Of a stretch of DNA of 64,000 nt, positions 34,969-44,383 are shown piece by piece. The stretch lies in contig JAUNGM010000007.1 in NCBI GenBank assembly GCA_030524545.1, positions 91,874-155,873 of the forward strand. Reading direction: 5' to 3'. Made by a program: the position numbers and the translations under genes. The notes beneath the pieces are model-generated. The model was not told the DNA's origin, ran no database searches, and saw only the letters and a list, made by a program, of their open reading frames with translations. The stretch's first letter is position 1. Each line of letters opens with the position of its first letter. The stretch comes from Eubacteriales bacterium (GTDB lineage: Bacteria > Bacillota > Clostridia > Lachnospirales > Lachnospiraceae).

Positions 34969-36507
34969 TTGGCAAAGATACTGTTGGAAATGAAGAATAT
35001 CACCAAAACATTCCCTGGTGTAAAAGCGCTTGACAATGTAAACCTTCAGGTGGAAGAGGGAGAAATCCATGCACTTGTAGGCGAGAACGGCGCTGGAAAA
35101 TCTACTCTGATGAATGTTCTTTCAGGTGTGTATCCCCACGGCACATATGAAGGCGATATCATATATAATGGCGAGGTTTGTAACTTCCATGATATCAAGG
35201 ACAGTGAGGCCAAGGGCATTGTAATTATTCATCAGGAGCTTGCTCTGATTCCGTATATGACTATCGGAGAAAACATGTTCCTGGGAAATGAGAGAGGAAA
35301 GAAATTTGCCATCAACTGGGATCAGACCTACGGAATGGCAGAAAAATATACAAAACAGGTAGGACTTCCGGATTCTACCAGAACGCTGATCAAGGATATC
35401 GGTGTCGGAAAACAGCAGCTTGTAGAAATTGCAAAAGCACTGGCAAAGAATGCAAAGCTCCTGATTCTTGACGAGCCGACTTCTTCCCTGAATGAGTCCG
35501 ACTCCAAGGCACTCCTTGACCTGATGCTGAAATTAAAATCAGAAGGACTGACCTGTATCATTATTACGCACAAATTAAACGAAGTTGCATATGTTGCTGA
35601 CAAAATCACCGTTATCCGTGACGGTTCCACCATTGAAACCCTGGTAAAGGGCGTGGATGACTTCTCAGAAGACCGTATCATCAAAGGTATGGTTGGACGT
35701 GAGATCGCAGACCGTTTCCCGAAACGCCACGGTGTGAAGATCGGCGACGTAAATATGGAGGTAAAGAACTGGACCGTGTATCATCCCCTGTATTCCGAGC
35801 GTAAAGTGGTAGACAATGTCTCCATCAAAGTACGCAAGGGTGAGGTGGTTGGAATCTCCGGTTTGATGGGCGCAGGACGTACGGAGCTCGCCATGAGTAT
35901 TTTTGGAAAGAGCTATGGTACCGGAATCAGCGGTACGCTTCTCCTGAACGGAAAAGAAGTAAATCTGAAAAGTGCCCGTGATGCGATTGAGCACAAGCTG
36001 GCTTACGTAACAGAAGACCGTAAGGGAGACGGACTGATCTTAAGTAATCCGATCAAGATCAATACCACACTTGCAAATCTGAAGGGAGTCAGCAACAATG
36101 GTATCATTGACCCGGATAAAGAGTATGCGGTTGCCGTGGAATATAAGGAAAAGCTGAAAACAAAATGTCCTTCTGTAGAACAGAACGTTGGTAACTTAAG
36201 CGGTGGTAACCAGCAGAAGGTACTGCTTGCAAAATGGATGTTTGCAGACCCGGATGTCCTGATTCTGGATGAGCCGACCAGAGGTATTGACGTAGGTGCA
36301 AAATATGAAATCTACTGTATCATCAATGATCTGGTTGCAGCAGGCAAGTCGGTAATTATGATTTCTTCCGAACTTCCGGAAGTATTGGGAATGTCAGACC
36401 GTATCTATGTCATGAACGAGGGCAAAATCGCAGGTGAGTTAAATGCAGAGGAAGCTTCTCAGGAAAGAATCATGGCATGTATTCTGAAGTCAAGCAAAGG
36501 AGAGTAA
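34969..36507 (+). CDS. mmsA: Multiple-monosaccharide ABC transporter ATPase MmsA
   Basis: Tandem ABC ATPase of 512 residues. First cassette: [28 protein letters not shown], with a degenerate signature [15 protein letters not shown]. Second: altered Walker [17 protein letters not shown], good signature [27 protein letters not shown]. This asymmetry is normal for sugar importers of the RbsA/MglA class. The start is a TTG at 34969, 8 bases after GGAGG (34956-34960); an ATG at 34945 has no ribosome site. Confidence 0.95.
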   Translation: MAKILLEMKNITKTFPGVKALDNVNLQVEEGEIHALVGENGAGKSTLMNVLSGVYPHGTYEGDIIYNGEVCNFHDIKDSEAKGIVIIHQELALIPYMTIGENMFLGNERGKKFAINWDQTYGMAEKYTKQVGLPDSTRTLIKDIGVGKQQLVEIAKALAKNAKLLILDEPTSSLNESDSKALLDLMLKLKSEGLTCIIITHKLNEVAYVADKITVIRDGSTIETLVKGVDDFSEDRIIKGMVGREIADRFPKRHGVKIGDVNMEVKNWTVYHPLYSERKVVDNVSIKVRKGEVVGISGLMGAGRTELAMSIFGKSYGTGISGTLLLNGKEVNLKSARDAIEHKLAYVTEDRKGDGLILSNPIKINTTLANLKGVSNNGIIDPDKEYAVAVEYKEKLKTKCPSVEQNVGNLSGGNQQKVLLAKWMFADPDVLILDEPTRGIDVGAKYEIYCIINDLVAAGKSVIMISSELPEVLGMSDRIYVMNEGKIAGELNAEEASQERIMACILKSSKGE

Positions 36508-36510
36508 GCA

Positions 36511-37695
36511 ATGGATAAAGCAAAATTAAAAGCCGGATTTCAAAAATATACAATGATTATTGTTCTTGTTCTGGTAATGTTGTTCTTTACATGGGGAACA
36601 CAGGGCAAGATTCTTTACCCGCAGAATATCAACAACCTGATCTCACAGAACGCATACGTATTCATTCTTGCAACCGGTATGCTGCTGTGTATCCTGACAG
36701 GAGGTAACATCGACCTTTCTGTTGGTTCGGTTGTTTGTTTCGTAGGTGCCCTGTGCGGTATCTTTATGGAAAATATGGGTATGCCTGACGGCGTGGCAGT
36801 AATCCTTGCACTTGTGATCGGTGCCCTGATCGGTGCATGGCAGGCATTCTGGATCGCTTATGTGCGGATTCCTCCGTTCATCGTAACCCTGGCAGGCATG
36901 CTGATGTTCCGAGGCCTGTCAAACGTTGTACTGGCAGGTAAGACCCTTCCGATCAAGTCCGAAACATTTGTTAAGCTGTTCGGCGGCGGTGCAAACTGCT
37001 ATATTCCGGATTTCCTGGGCGGCGGCGAAGGAATGAACCGGGTTGCCCTTGCAGTAGGTATCATTGCAAGTGTGGCTTATGTGATCGTGACAATGCGCGG
37101 ATACCTGAACCGTAAGAAAAACGGTTATGAAACAGGAAACGTAGGCGCAATGTATGCCAAAATGGCCGTGATCGTAATCGTAGTAATGGCAGTTTCCATC
37201 AAACTCGCTCAGTACAAAGGTATTCCGACCTCTCTGGTATGGGTTCTGATCGTTGTCCTTATTTACGGCTACATCACCAGCAAAACAACGGTTGGACGTT
37301 ATTTCTACGCAGTAGGCGGTAATGAGAAAGCAACCAAGCTTTCCGGTATCAATACAAACAGAGTATACTTCATCGCATATACCAATATGGGATTCCTGGC
37401 TGCTCTGGCTGGTCTTCTGACTGTTGCACGTATGACATCCGCACAGCCTACATATGGACAGAACTATGAAATGGACGCCATCGGCTCCTGTTTCATCGGC
37501 GGTGCTTCCGCATACGGCGGAACCGGTACGGTACCGGGCGTTATCGTTGGTGCGGTTCTGATGGGTATCATCAACCAGGGTATGAGTATCATGGGTACTG
37601 ACCAGAACATGCAGAAGGTAGTAAAAGGTGCCGTTCTTCTGGCAGCCGTAATCTTCGATGTAGTAAGTAAGAGAAAATCTTTTATAGCAAAATAA
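36511..37695 (+). CDS. mmsB: Multiple-monosaccharide ABC transporter permease MmsB
   Basis: Membrane channel of 394 residues with about ten hydrophobic segments. Typical BPD_transp_2 features: ILTGGNIDLSVGSVVCFVGAL and the late GSCFIGGASAYGGTGTVPGV. Starts three bases after mmsA with AAAGGAGAG overlapping the mmsA end. Pairs with MmsA to import sugars delivered by ChvE. Confidence 0.95.
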   Translation: MDKAKLKAGFQKYTMIIVLVLVMLFFTWGTQGKILYPQNINNLISQNAYVFILATGMLLCILTGGNIDLSVGSVVCFVGALCGIFMENMGMPDGVAVILALVIGALIGAWQAFWIAYVRIPPFIVTLAGMLMFRGLSNVVLAGKTLPIKSETFVKLFGGGANCYIPDFLGGGEGMNRVALAVGIIASVAYVIVTMRGYLNRKKNGYETGNVGAMYAKMAVIVIVVMAVSIKLAQYKGIPTSLVWVLIVVLIYGYITSKTTVGRYFYAVGGNEKATKLSGINTNRVYFIAYTNMGFLAALAGLLTVARMTSAQPTYGQNYEMDAIGSCFIGGASAYGGTGTVPGVIVGAVLMGIINQGMSIMGTDQNMQKVVKGAVLLAAVIFDVVSKRKSFIAK

Positions 37696-37713
37696 TTTTT
37701 CCTTCAGAGAAAG

Positions 37714-37742
37714 CCTGCAGCAGTCGATGCTGCAGGTTTTTT
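37714..37742 (+). terminator. Terminator after mmsB
   Basis: Perfect 9-bp stem CCTGCAGCA / TGCTGCAGG, 5-base loop, six T. Confidence 0.93.
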
Positions 37743-37844
37743 CCTGTCATGAGAGCAGTAAGGAGACTTTTATATCTTGTATGGCAGCAGCAAAAAGGGG
37801 TATAATGATTATAAAGAAAAAGAGAAGAGATGGAGAGAAGATAA

Positions 37845-38573
37845 ATGAGTTATCGTTTTGTTTCAGACCTGCATACCCATACCATTGCCAGCGGACATGC
37901 CTACTGTACGCTGCGTGAAATGGCAAAGGCCGCTTCAGACAAGGGGCTGGAGCTTCTTGGAATTACGGAACATGCGCCGCAGATGCCGGGAAGCTGCCAA
38001 AATTTCTATTTTCAGAATCTGAAGGTGGTGCCCAGAGAAATGTACGGCATCCGCCTGCTGCTCGGATGTGAAGCCAATATCCTGGATTCGGAGGGACATC
38101 TGGATTTAAGTGAAAAGATCCTGCAAAGCATGGATGTGGTCATTGCCAGCCTGCATATTCCCTGTATGAAGCCGGGAACCCGCCGTGAGAATACGGATGC
38201 CTACCTGGCTGCCATGAAGAATCCTTACGTAAATATCATCGGACACCCGGACGACGGCCGATATGAAGTGGATTATCGTGCTCTGGTGGAAGGGGCAAAA
38301 GAGTACGGCAAAGTCCTGGAGATAAATAACCACTCCCTCCAGCCCAACTGTACAAGGCAGAATGCCGTTGTCAATGATACCTGTATGCTGAACCTGTGCA
38401 GGGAATATGGAGTGCCGGTTATCATAAACAGTGATGCCCATTTTGATACCCTGATCGGGGAATTTGATGAGGCAGCTGCACTTCTGGAATCCCTGGATTT
38501 CCCGGAAGAACTGGTGCTGAACCGTTCTGTGGATGCGCTTAAGGGGTATATTAACCGTGACCTTTGGAAATGA
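37845..38573 (+). CDS. PHP-domain phosphohydrolase (YcdX-like)
   Basis: 242 residues, polymerase-and-histidinol-phosphatase fold. Metal-binding residues are visible in DLHTHTIASGHAY, GITEHAP, ASLHIP, IIGHPDDGRY and INSDAH. YcdX-type members hydrolyse small phosphate esters; the substrate is unknown. Stands alone between two terminators. Confidence 0.92.
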   Translation: MSYRFVSDLHTHTIASGHAYCTLREMAKAASDKGLELLGITEHAPQMPGSCQNFYFQNLKVVPREMYGIRLLLGCEANILDSEGHLDLSEKILQSMDVVIASLHIPCMKPGTRRENTDAYLAAMKNPYVNIIGHPDDGRYEVDYRALVEGAKEYGKVLEINNHSLQPNCTRQNAVVNDTCMLNLCREYGVPVIINSDAHFDTLIGEFDEAAALLESLDFPEELVLNRSVDALKGYINRDLWK

Positions 38574-38608
38574 GAGATCAGGGGATGGCCGGTGGGTCAG
38601 ACATATAA

Positions 38609-38639
38609 AAAGGACAGGAGTCTCAGATTCCTGTCCTTT
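38609..38639. terminator. Bidirectional terminator between the PHP and yerC genes
   Basis: Perfect 11-bp stem AAAGGACAGGA / TCCTGTCCTTT; T-run on the plus strand and A-run before the left arm, so it can serve both convergent genes. Confidence 0.8.
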
Positions 38640-38657
38640 GTTGATAACTGAAATTCG

Positions 38658-38993
38658 TTATTCTTCTACGGATGCTTCAGCCTCCGGGGCCTGCGAAGCT
38701 TTCTCCTTTTCGTGCATTCTGGCGAAAACCATTTCGTAGCCGTCATTTCCGTAATTCAGAGAACGGTTCACACGGCTGATTGTAGCGGTGGAAGCACCGG
38801 TCTTCTCGGAAATGTCCAGATAGGTACGTTTATCCATCAGCATTTTGGCAACTTCAAAACGCTGGGACAAAGAGAGAAGTTCGTTGATGGTACATACATC
38901 TTCAAAAAAAGTATAGCACTCTTCTTTATCTTTCAGGCATAAGATCGCTTCAAAGAGATGATCAACAGCCTCGGTTCTAATCTTTTTACCCAT
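38658..38993 (-). CDS. YerC/YecD family TrpR-like protein
   Basis: 111 residues with the Trp-repressor-like helix-turn-helix: ELLSLSQRFEVAKMLMDKRTYLDISEKTGASTATISRVNRSLNYG. A conserved Firmicutes regulator of unassigned targets. AAAGGAG upstream of the ATG on the minus strand. An inverted repeat 52 bases further upstream (39046-39061) could be its own operator. Confidence 0.93.
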   Translation of the reverse strand: MGKKIRTEAVDHLFEAILCLKDKEECYTFFEDVCTINELLSLSQRFEVAKMLMDKRTYLDISEKTGASTATISRVNRSLNYGNDGYEMVFARMHEKEKASQAPEAEASVEE

Positions 38994-39045
38994 ATTCCGC
39001 TCCTTTGAACAATATAGTCAATCACTCGATAACATTGATATTTTA

Positions 39046-39061
39046 TCACGCTAATGCGTGA
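39046..39061. promoter_or_regulatory. Inverted repeat upstream of yerC
   Basis: TCACGC / GCGTGA with a TAAT centre, between the divergent ends of yerC and the PfoR-like gene. The size fits a dimeric repressor site. Confidence 0.35.
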
Positions 39062-39117
39062 CAATCAAGTGATTTTTCATAAAATTCCAATTCATGGAAG
39101 CATTGGGGGTACTCCGT

Positions 39118-40182
39118 TTATAGATCCAGTGCCATGTCCCCTGTTTTGATCCAGTTCTTTCTGCGCATAAACTCAGATACGGCAAGTGTGATCACAGCAG
39201 GAAGAAGGAACTGCAGAAGCAGGATCTTCACCAGGACTACCAGCGGCGCATCATACTGGATCATTGTCTGCCAGGTCATGATCTGTCCGACAAAACCTGC
39301 GGACCCCATACCGGAACCGGTGGCATTGCACTGCATATTTAAAAGCACAGTGCCAATAGGGCCGACCACCGCACTGGATACAATGGCAGGAATCCAGATA
39401 GAAGGCTTCCTTACGATATTCGGTACCTGAAGCATGGAAGTGCCGACGCCCTGTGCGATCAGTCCGCCGACTCCGTTCTCACGGTAACTTGCAACAGCAA
39501 AGCCTACCATATTGCAGCAGCATCCGATGACTGCAGCACCTGCAGCAAGACCGTTCAGGTTCAGGATAATGCCAAGTGCGGCTGAACTGATGGGCAGGGT
39601 GAGGATCATGCCCATCAGTACGGAGACAATGATTCCCATCAGGAAAGGCTGCTGTTCGGTTCCCCAGTTGATAATGTTTCCAAGGCCTGTCATGAATGCT
39701 GTGATCGGCGGTCCAAGTACGAGACCAACCGCAGAACCGGTGAGGATCGTCACCAGCGGAGTGACCAGGATATCCACCTTTGTTTTGCCGGAAACTAGGT
39801 GGCCGAGTTCAATGCCGACCAGTGCGGCGATAAATGCACCCAGAGGTTCTCCGGGGCCTGCAAACACCATGGAGCCGTCTACCAGAACCGTTCCGGCAAG
39901 AAGCTTGCTGGCAAAACCGCCTACCATGCCGGCTGTTGCGGCAGAGAAAGTGACAAGCGGGCTTTCTTTGAATTTGTAGGCTACGCCGACTCCGATACCG
40001 GCGCTTGTCATGGCTGCGGCCATTTTGCCCAGTACGAAAACCATTTCGCCGATGCTTCCGGGGATAAAGCTGCCGATCTGCTGGATGATGGTTCCAACGA
40101 TGAGGGTAGAAAACAGACCAAGGGCCATACCGCTTAATCCGTCAATAAAAATGTGGTTCAGTGCTTTTTTCATCTTTTCCAT
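39118..40182 (-). CDS. PTS_EIIC_2 / PfoR-like membrane protein
   Basis: 354 residues, about nine hydrophobic segments, rich in Gly and Ala. Matches the PTS IIC type 2-like family that includes PfoR of Clostridium perfringens, once called a toxin regulator but built like a transporter. No IIA, IIB or IIC partner domain is attached or nearby, so a stand-alone transporter or sensor is likely. Its ribosome site AAGGGAG can pair with the leader (see 40189-40241). Confidence 0.85.
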   Translation of the reverse strand: MEKMKKALNHIFIDGLSGMALGLFSTLIVGTIIQQIGSFIPGSIGEMVFVLGKMAAAMTSAGIGVGVAYKFKESPLVTFSAATAGMVGGFASKLLAGTVLVDGSMVFAGPGEPLGAFIAALVGIELGHLVSGKTKVDILVTPLVTILTGSAVGLVLGPPITAFMTGLGNIINWGTEQQPFLMGIIVSVLMGMILTLPISSAALGIILNLNGLAAGAAVIGCCCNMVGFAVASYRENGVGGLIAQGVGTSMLQVPNIVRKPSIWIPAIVSSAVVGPIGTVLLNMQCNATGSGMGSAGFVGQIMTWQTMIQYDAPLVVLVKILLLQFLLPAVITLAVSEFMRRKNWIKTGDMALDL

Positions 40183-40188
40183 AATAAA

Positions 40189-40241
40189 ACTCCCTTTTTT
40201 TTGACATATTGGTTTACAACTGTCTTGTCAGTAAAGGGAGT
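40189..40241 (-). promoter_or_regulatory. Leader hairpin that can hide the PfoR-like gene's ribosome site
   Basis: ACTCCCTTT (40189-40197) and AAAGGGAGT (40233-40241) are perfect 9-base complements 35 bases apart. In the minus-strand RNA the copy next to the ATG is the Shine-Dalgarno sequence, so folding would block translation. Confidence 0.5.
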
Positions 40242-40301
40242 TTAGCACATTTCCAACCATAAATCAATAGAAATGCGGTTATTTTTATTTTTGATAGATC
40301 G

Positions 40302-40946
40302 TTATTTTTCTTTTGGGGCCTTTGGGGGCTTTTCCTTGTGGCGTTTGCCTGCCGGCTTTTCCGGACGCATATCATCGATCAGATGCTCAATGAGCATTTT
40401 TTTCAGATATACATCAAAGCTCAAAAGACAGATAAAGGAAAAATTCCTCAGAAATTCTTTGTCCTCTTCATCCGCATCCTCAAATGTATTTTGGGCGGTG
40501 TGATAGCTCTTGAGAAGATCCTTTTTCAGATATTCAATGCGGCTGTGTTCCATACTGAATACCTCATTGTAAATATACGTCAGATCCTTCTCGCCTGTGG
40601 ATTTGAAGTATTTTTCCGTAATGGGTCCCAGGAGTGTCTGAATATCGCTGATGGAAAGAATGTTCTTGAAATAATAGATAAAAATCAGCATCAGCAGGTG
40701 CTCTTTGGAGTAACGCTTTTTTTCCGGGGAGGGCAAAAGGTTATTCTTGGCATAATTGTTGATCATGGTCTTCGTCAGAATTTTGTCCTCGGGATAGCGT
40801 TTGCTGGAAGCAAGCTGGGATTCCATAAAAGTTGTTACCTGATCCATATACAGATCAATGTTGGGAAGATCCTCAGGTTTGATATAGTCAATCCTGGAAA
40901 CGCTGTCCAGGATACTGCTGATCATATTTTTTGTGTCAATTGTCAT
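40302..40946 (-). CDS. DUF1836 family protein (MerR-like HTH predicted)
   Basis: 214 residues. The central part (ILTKTMINNYAKNNLLPSPEKKRYSKEHLLMLIFIYYFKN, with the repeat of Tyr-Ser-Lys-Glu-His) matches DUF1836, which looks like a MerR-type DNA-binding domain. Function unknown. ATG at 40946 has AGAGGTGAT; an upstream ATG at 41000 would lie before the predicted promoter. It has its own promoter between it and the araC-type gene, and sits upstream of the PfoR-like gene. Confidence 0.85.
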   Translation of the reverse strand: MTIDTKNMISSILDSVSRIDYIKPEDLPNIDLYMDQVTTFMESQLASSKRYPEDKILTKTMINNYAKNNLLPSPEKKRYSKEHLLMLIFIYYFKNILSISDIQTLLGPITEKYFKSTGEKDLTYIYNEVFSMEHSRIEYLKKDLLKSYHTAQNTFEDADEEDKEFLRNFSFICLLSFDVYLKKMLIEHLIDDMRPEKPAGKRHKEKPPKAPKEK

Positions 40947-40968
40947 CTGTGCATCACCTCTGCTCTTT

Positions 40969-40997
40969 ATTATATAGTTTTCAATACTACTTGTAAA
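40969..40997 (-). promoter_or_regulatory. Promoter of the DUF1836 gene
   Basis: Minus strand: TTTACA (40992-40997), 17-base spacer, consensus TATAAT (40969-40974). Confidence 0.65.
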
Positions 40998-41006
40998 CAA
41001 TTTATT

Positions 41007-41855
41007 CTAAATAATTTTATTGTTCTGGCGGTAAGTCCTGGGTGATATGTCAAATACTTTTTTAAATGCTCTGGAAAAGTGAAGCTGATTGGGATAGCCT
41101 ACCTGAATACTGATTTCTCCAATGGATAGATCCGTAAGCTTCAGAAGCTCAGCGGCCTTTGTCATACGGTAGCGGATAAGAAATTCCTGGGGAGACTGTC
41201 CCATGGTCTCCTTGAAGATCTTGCCGAAATAGCTTCTGTCCAGATTACAGCGGGCAGCCATGTCCTCGACTGTGAGGGGAAGCGCATAGTTCTGTTCGAT
41301 AAAGGTAATTGCTTCCTTTGTATAAAATTCCGACAGCTTTCCGCCCTGGATGGTGCGCTTTTTGGAGGAACCGCTTAAAAGTGCATCCATGATCAGATAA
41401 AGAAATCCGATCTGATGCAGAGGTGATTCCTGGGCATGGTTGGCGAGATAGAGGAGGTTTTGCTTCAGGCGGTCGCCTGCCTGGGGCGTACGGGGGACAT
41501 AGATGGGAGAATCCGAGGTAAGCCCTGCACTTTCCAGGATCTCCTTGGCACGCAGGCCGCCGAATTCAATCCAGGTATATTCCCACGGGTCTTCCCTGTC
41601 TGCAAAATAGGTGTTGACGCGTCCGGGCTCGATGAGAAAGCCGTTTCCGGCTTCAATATGGTACTCTTCGGAATGGTTGGAATTATCATCTGTCAGGAGC
41701 ATTCCTTTGCCGGAGATGACATAGTGAAACAGATAATGGTTCCGGATAAAGGGGCCGTAGGAGTGAAGAGGACGGCATCTTTCATAACCGTATTGGAACA
41801 GGGTAAGGTCCATAAAGCGCTCGTCAGAAAACATATGAAACAAGAGATTGGGCAT
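41007..41855 (-). CDS. AraC-family transcriptional regulator (MsmR/RafR-like)
   Basis: 282 residues. Cupin-like sugar-sensing domain first (HYVISGKGMLL, GNGFLIEPGRVNTYFADREDPWEYTWIEFGG), then the AraC double helix-turn-helix (LTVEDMAARCNLDRSYFGKIFKETMGQSPQEFL; IGEISIQVGYPNQLHFSRAFKK). It is divergent from an msm-type transporter and an alpha-galactosidase, which is the classic MsmR layout, so it probably activates that operon in response to raffinose- or melibiose-like sugars. Confidence 0.93.
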   Translation of the reverse strand: MPNLLFHMFSDERFMDLTLFQYGYERCRPLHSYGPFIRNHYLFHYVISGKGMLLTDDNSNHSEEYHIEAGNGFLIEPGRVNTYFADREDPWEYTWIEFGGLRAKEILESAGLTSDSPIYVPRTPQAGDRLKQNLLYLANHAQESPLHQIGFLYLIMDALLSGSSKKRTIQGGKLSEFYTKEAITFIEQNYALPLTVEDMAARCNLDRSYFGKIFKETMGQSPQEFLIRYRMTKAAELLKLTDLSIGEISIQVGYPNQLHFSRAFKKVFDISPRTYRQNNKII

Positions 41856-42162
41856 ATTTTTTTACTCTCCTTCTCTAAAATATGGTGAAAATGCTCAAAA
41901 AAACGTGAAAAAACCTGTTAAAAAGCACTGAAATTTCGCTTTATAATGCTATTATATACCATAATACGTCTATACTTCAACTATATTCTTGAAAAATAGC
42001 ATTTTGATATAAAATGACTACATGAATATATTTACGAAACAAATTCGGGATGATAGAATCTTACTATCTTAAAACTTCTCAGGAAGCAAAGCTCAGGTAG
42101 ACGTATCTGAGAATTATCAAAACCATGGTTGAGAAAACTGGGACTAGGAAAGGAGAACTAAA
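41856..42162. other. Divergent regulatory region of the alpha-galactoside operon
   Basis: 307 AT-rich bases without a gene. It holds one good plus-strand promoter (42004-42032), a GATAG/CTATC inverted repeat near 42051-42067 and a CTCAG/CTGAG pair near 42092-42111; these are candidate regulator or RNA-structure sites. The regulator's own minus-strand promoter was not identified. Confidence 0.5.
42004..42032 (+). promoter_or_regulatory. Promoter of the msm-type operon
   Basis: TTGATA (42004-42009), 17-base spacer, TATATT (42027-42032); leaves a leader of about 125 bases. Confidence 0.5.
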
Positions 42163-43500
42163 ATGAATACCTTATCAGGCTTACCAGAATTGGCGCAGCA
42201 AGTGCGTCGAAAAAGAGGTAATAACAAGAAGACAGTTGCCGTTTGCTCGGCAGCAGTGCTTGCAGCAACAGGCCTACTCCTTAGTGGTTGCGGGAATGGA
42301 TCAGACAATGGCAAGATTCAGATTGAGATGGTTCAGTATAAGCCCGAGGCAGTTAAGGCTTTTGAGGAGATGGAGAAGAGATTCAACGAATCCCATGATG
42401 ACATCGAACTCACGATCCAATCACCCAACGATGCGATGACAATTCTGAAGACACGCTTTATTAAAGAGGATGCACCGGATATCATCGGTATCGGCGGTGA
42501 TATCAACTTCTCCAACTTTGTGGATTCCGATATACTGGCAGATATTTCTGACTTTGATGGTTTATCGGATATCAAGCAGGCATACCTGGACATTGACAAG
42601 AACCTGGAATTTGTACCGACGGATGGCACTTATGCAGTTCCGTACGTGGCAAATGCGGCAGGTATCCTGTATAACCGTGAGATGTTTGAGGAAAACGGCT
42701 GGGAGATCCCGACCACATGGGACGAGTTCATTGAGCTTCTGGATACGATCCAGGCTTCCGGACAGCTCCCGCTGTATTTCGGATTTAAAGACACATGGAC
42801 CTGTCTTGCACCATGGAACGCCATGGCCTGCGACCTGGCTCCTGCAGACGTGTGCCAGCAGGTAAACAAAGGGGAAACCACCTTCGCAGAAGAGTACAGA
42901 GAATTAGCTGAGAAGATCGTTCAGCTTCTTCCATACGCACAGGATGACCCGTATGCATACAGCTACAATGATGCTTGTACCGCATTCGCAAGAGGCGAAT
43001 CTGCAATGTACTGTATCGGAAGCTATGCAGTTCCGCAGATCCTGTCCGTAAATCCGGATCTGGATGTGGATTCTTTCGTATTCCCGGCAAACGACAGCGC
43101 AGACGGACAGCTTCTGAACTCCGGTATTGACCTTCAGTTCTCTGTCATGAAAGACTGCGAGAATAAAGAAGCGGCTTATGAAGTATTGAGATTCCTTCTG
43201 GAAGACGAGTCCATACAGCTTTACCTGAACGAGCAGAACGCAGTTCCGTGCAAAGACAGCGAGTTCGAGCTTCCTTCCATGCTGGACGGCATGAAAGAAT
43301 ACATTGACGCAGGCAAGATGGTGGATTACCAGGATCATTACTATCCGTCCGAAATGAGCGTGGATGCTCTGATCCAGACCTACCTGATGGATGGCGATAC
43401 TGACGCATTCCTTGACAACTTTGATGTACAGTGGATTCGTTATAACCGTGACCTGATCCGTAAAGTCCAGGACTATGAAGCAGAGCACGGCTCAAATTAA
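42163..43500 (+). CDS. Alpha-galactoside ABC transporter substrate-binding lipoprotein (MsmE/RafE-like)
   Basis: 445 residues, type 1 extracellular solute-binding family. Lipobox LLLSGC at about residues 40-45 gives an acylated mature protein. The signal is unusual: about 23 residues (including RRKRGNN) precede the hydrophobic core, yet AAAGGAGAA directly before the ATG at 42163 supports this start. The mature part has the family features (MEKRFNESHDDIELTIQSP, AAGILYNREMFEENGWEIPTTWDEFIELL). First gene of the operon. Confidence 0.93.
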   Translation: MNTLSGLPELAQQVRRKRGNNKKTVAVCSAAVLAATGLLLSGCGNGSDNGKIQIEMVQYKPEAVKAFEEMEKRFNESHDDIELTIQSPNDAMTILKTRFIKEDAPDIIGIGGDINFSNFVDSDILADISDFDGLSDIKQAYLDIDKNLEFVPTDGTYAVPYVANAAGILYNREMFEENGWEIPTTWDEFIELLDTIQASGQLPLYFGFKDTWTCLAPWNAMACDLAPADVCQQVNKGETTFAEEYRELAEKIVQLLPYAQDDPYAYSYNDACTAFARGESAMYCIGSYAVPQILSVNPDLDVDSFVFPANDSADGQLLNSGIDLQFSVMKDCENKEAAYEVLRFLLEDESIQLYLNEQNAVPCKDSEFELPSMLDGMKEYIDAGKMVDYQDHYYPSEMSVDALIQTYLMDGDTDAFLDNFDVQWIRYNRDLIRKVQDYEAEHGSN

Positions 43501-43516
43501 AGGAGGGGGAAAGGTC

Positions 43517-44383
43517 ATGAAAAACGATAGAAAACGCACATTTATGCTGATCACTATACCGGTACTGGCATTGTTCTTTGTCTTTAACACCTTGCCGCTG
43601 ATCAAAGGTGTTATGTACAGCTTTACCAACTTCAAAGGCTACGGCAGCTATGACTGGGTCGGCCTTCGTAACTATATTGACTTGTTCCAGGATGCCCGTG
43701 TCGGCAAATCCTACCTGTTTACCTTCAAGTTTGCTCTTGTAGGAACCATCATTGTAAACGTACTCAGCCTGATCATGGCACTGGGCCTGAACAGCAAGAT
43801 CAAATTTAAAAGCGCTCTCCGCGGAATTTACTTTATCCCGAATATCCTCGGAGGACTGGTTGTAGGTTATATCTTCGGATTTATTTTTACATACATCCTT
43901 CCGGCAGTGGGAAAAGCAGCAGGCATCGGCTTTTTGAGCAGCAGCTGGCTTTCCAGCACAAAGTGGGCATGGTTTGCCATCGTTGTGGTAGCTGCATGGC
44001 AGTCTATCGCGATGAATACCATCATTTACATTTCCGGTCTGCAGACCGTTCCGGAAGATGTATATGAAGCCGGCTCCATCGACGGTGCAACAGGCTGGAC
44101 CAAGTTTAAGAACCTGACCTTCCCTCTGATCATGCCGTTCTTCAGTATCAACATGGTGCTTTGTATGAAGAACTTCCTCATGGCATTTGACCAGATCGTG
44201 GCTTTGACCAAAGGCGGTCCTGCACAGAGTACCGAGTCCATTTCCTACCTGATCTACCAGAACGGTATGAGCGGCGGACAGTTTGGTTTCCAGAGTGCCA
44301 ACGCAGTGATCTTCTTTATTGTAATCGTGGCAATTTCTGTATTCCAGCTTACATTCTTCGGCAAAAAGGAGGAACAGTTATAA
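43517..44383 (+). CDS. Sugar ABC transporter permease, MsmF-like
   Basis: 288 residues, six membrane segments, MalF/UgpA-type permease. The ATPase-contacting EAA loop is intact (YEAGSIDGATGWTKFKNLTFPLI). Start at 43517 with AGGAGGGGG upstream. It ends in the ATG region of the next permease gene. The ATPase (MsmK/UgpC type) is not in the window and is usually shared and encoded elsewhere. Confidence 0.94.
   Translation: MKNDRKRTFMLITIPVLALFFVFNTLPLIKGVMYSFTNFKGYGSYDWVGLRNYIDLFQDARVGKSYLFTFKFALVGTIIVNVLSLIMALGLNSKIKFKSALRGIYFIPNILGGLVVGYIFGFIFTYILPAVGKAAGIGFLSSSWLSSTKWAWFAIVVVAAWQSIAMNTIIYISGLQTVPEDVYEAGSIDGATGWTKFKNLTFPLIMPFFSINMVLCMKNFLMAFDQIVALTKGGPAQSTESISYLIYQNGMSGGQFGFQSANAVIFFIVIVAISVFQLTFFGKKEEQL

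Noticed and set aside
39118-40182. Complete PTS sugar system
   Set aside because: Only an EIIC-like protein is present; no IIA, IIB or HPr-like partner gene lies nearby.
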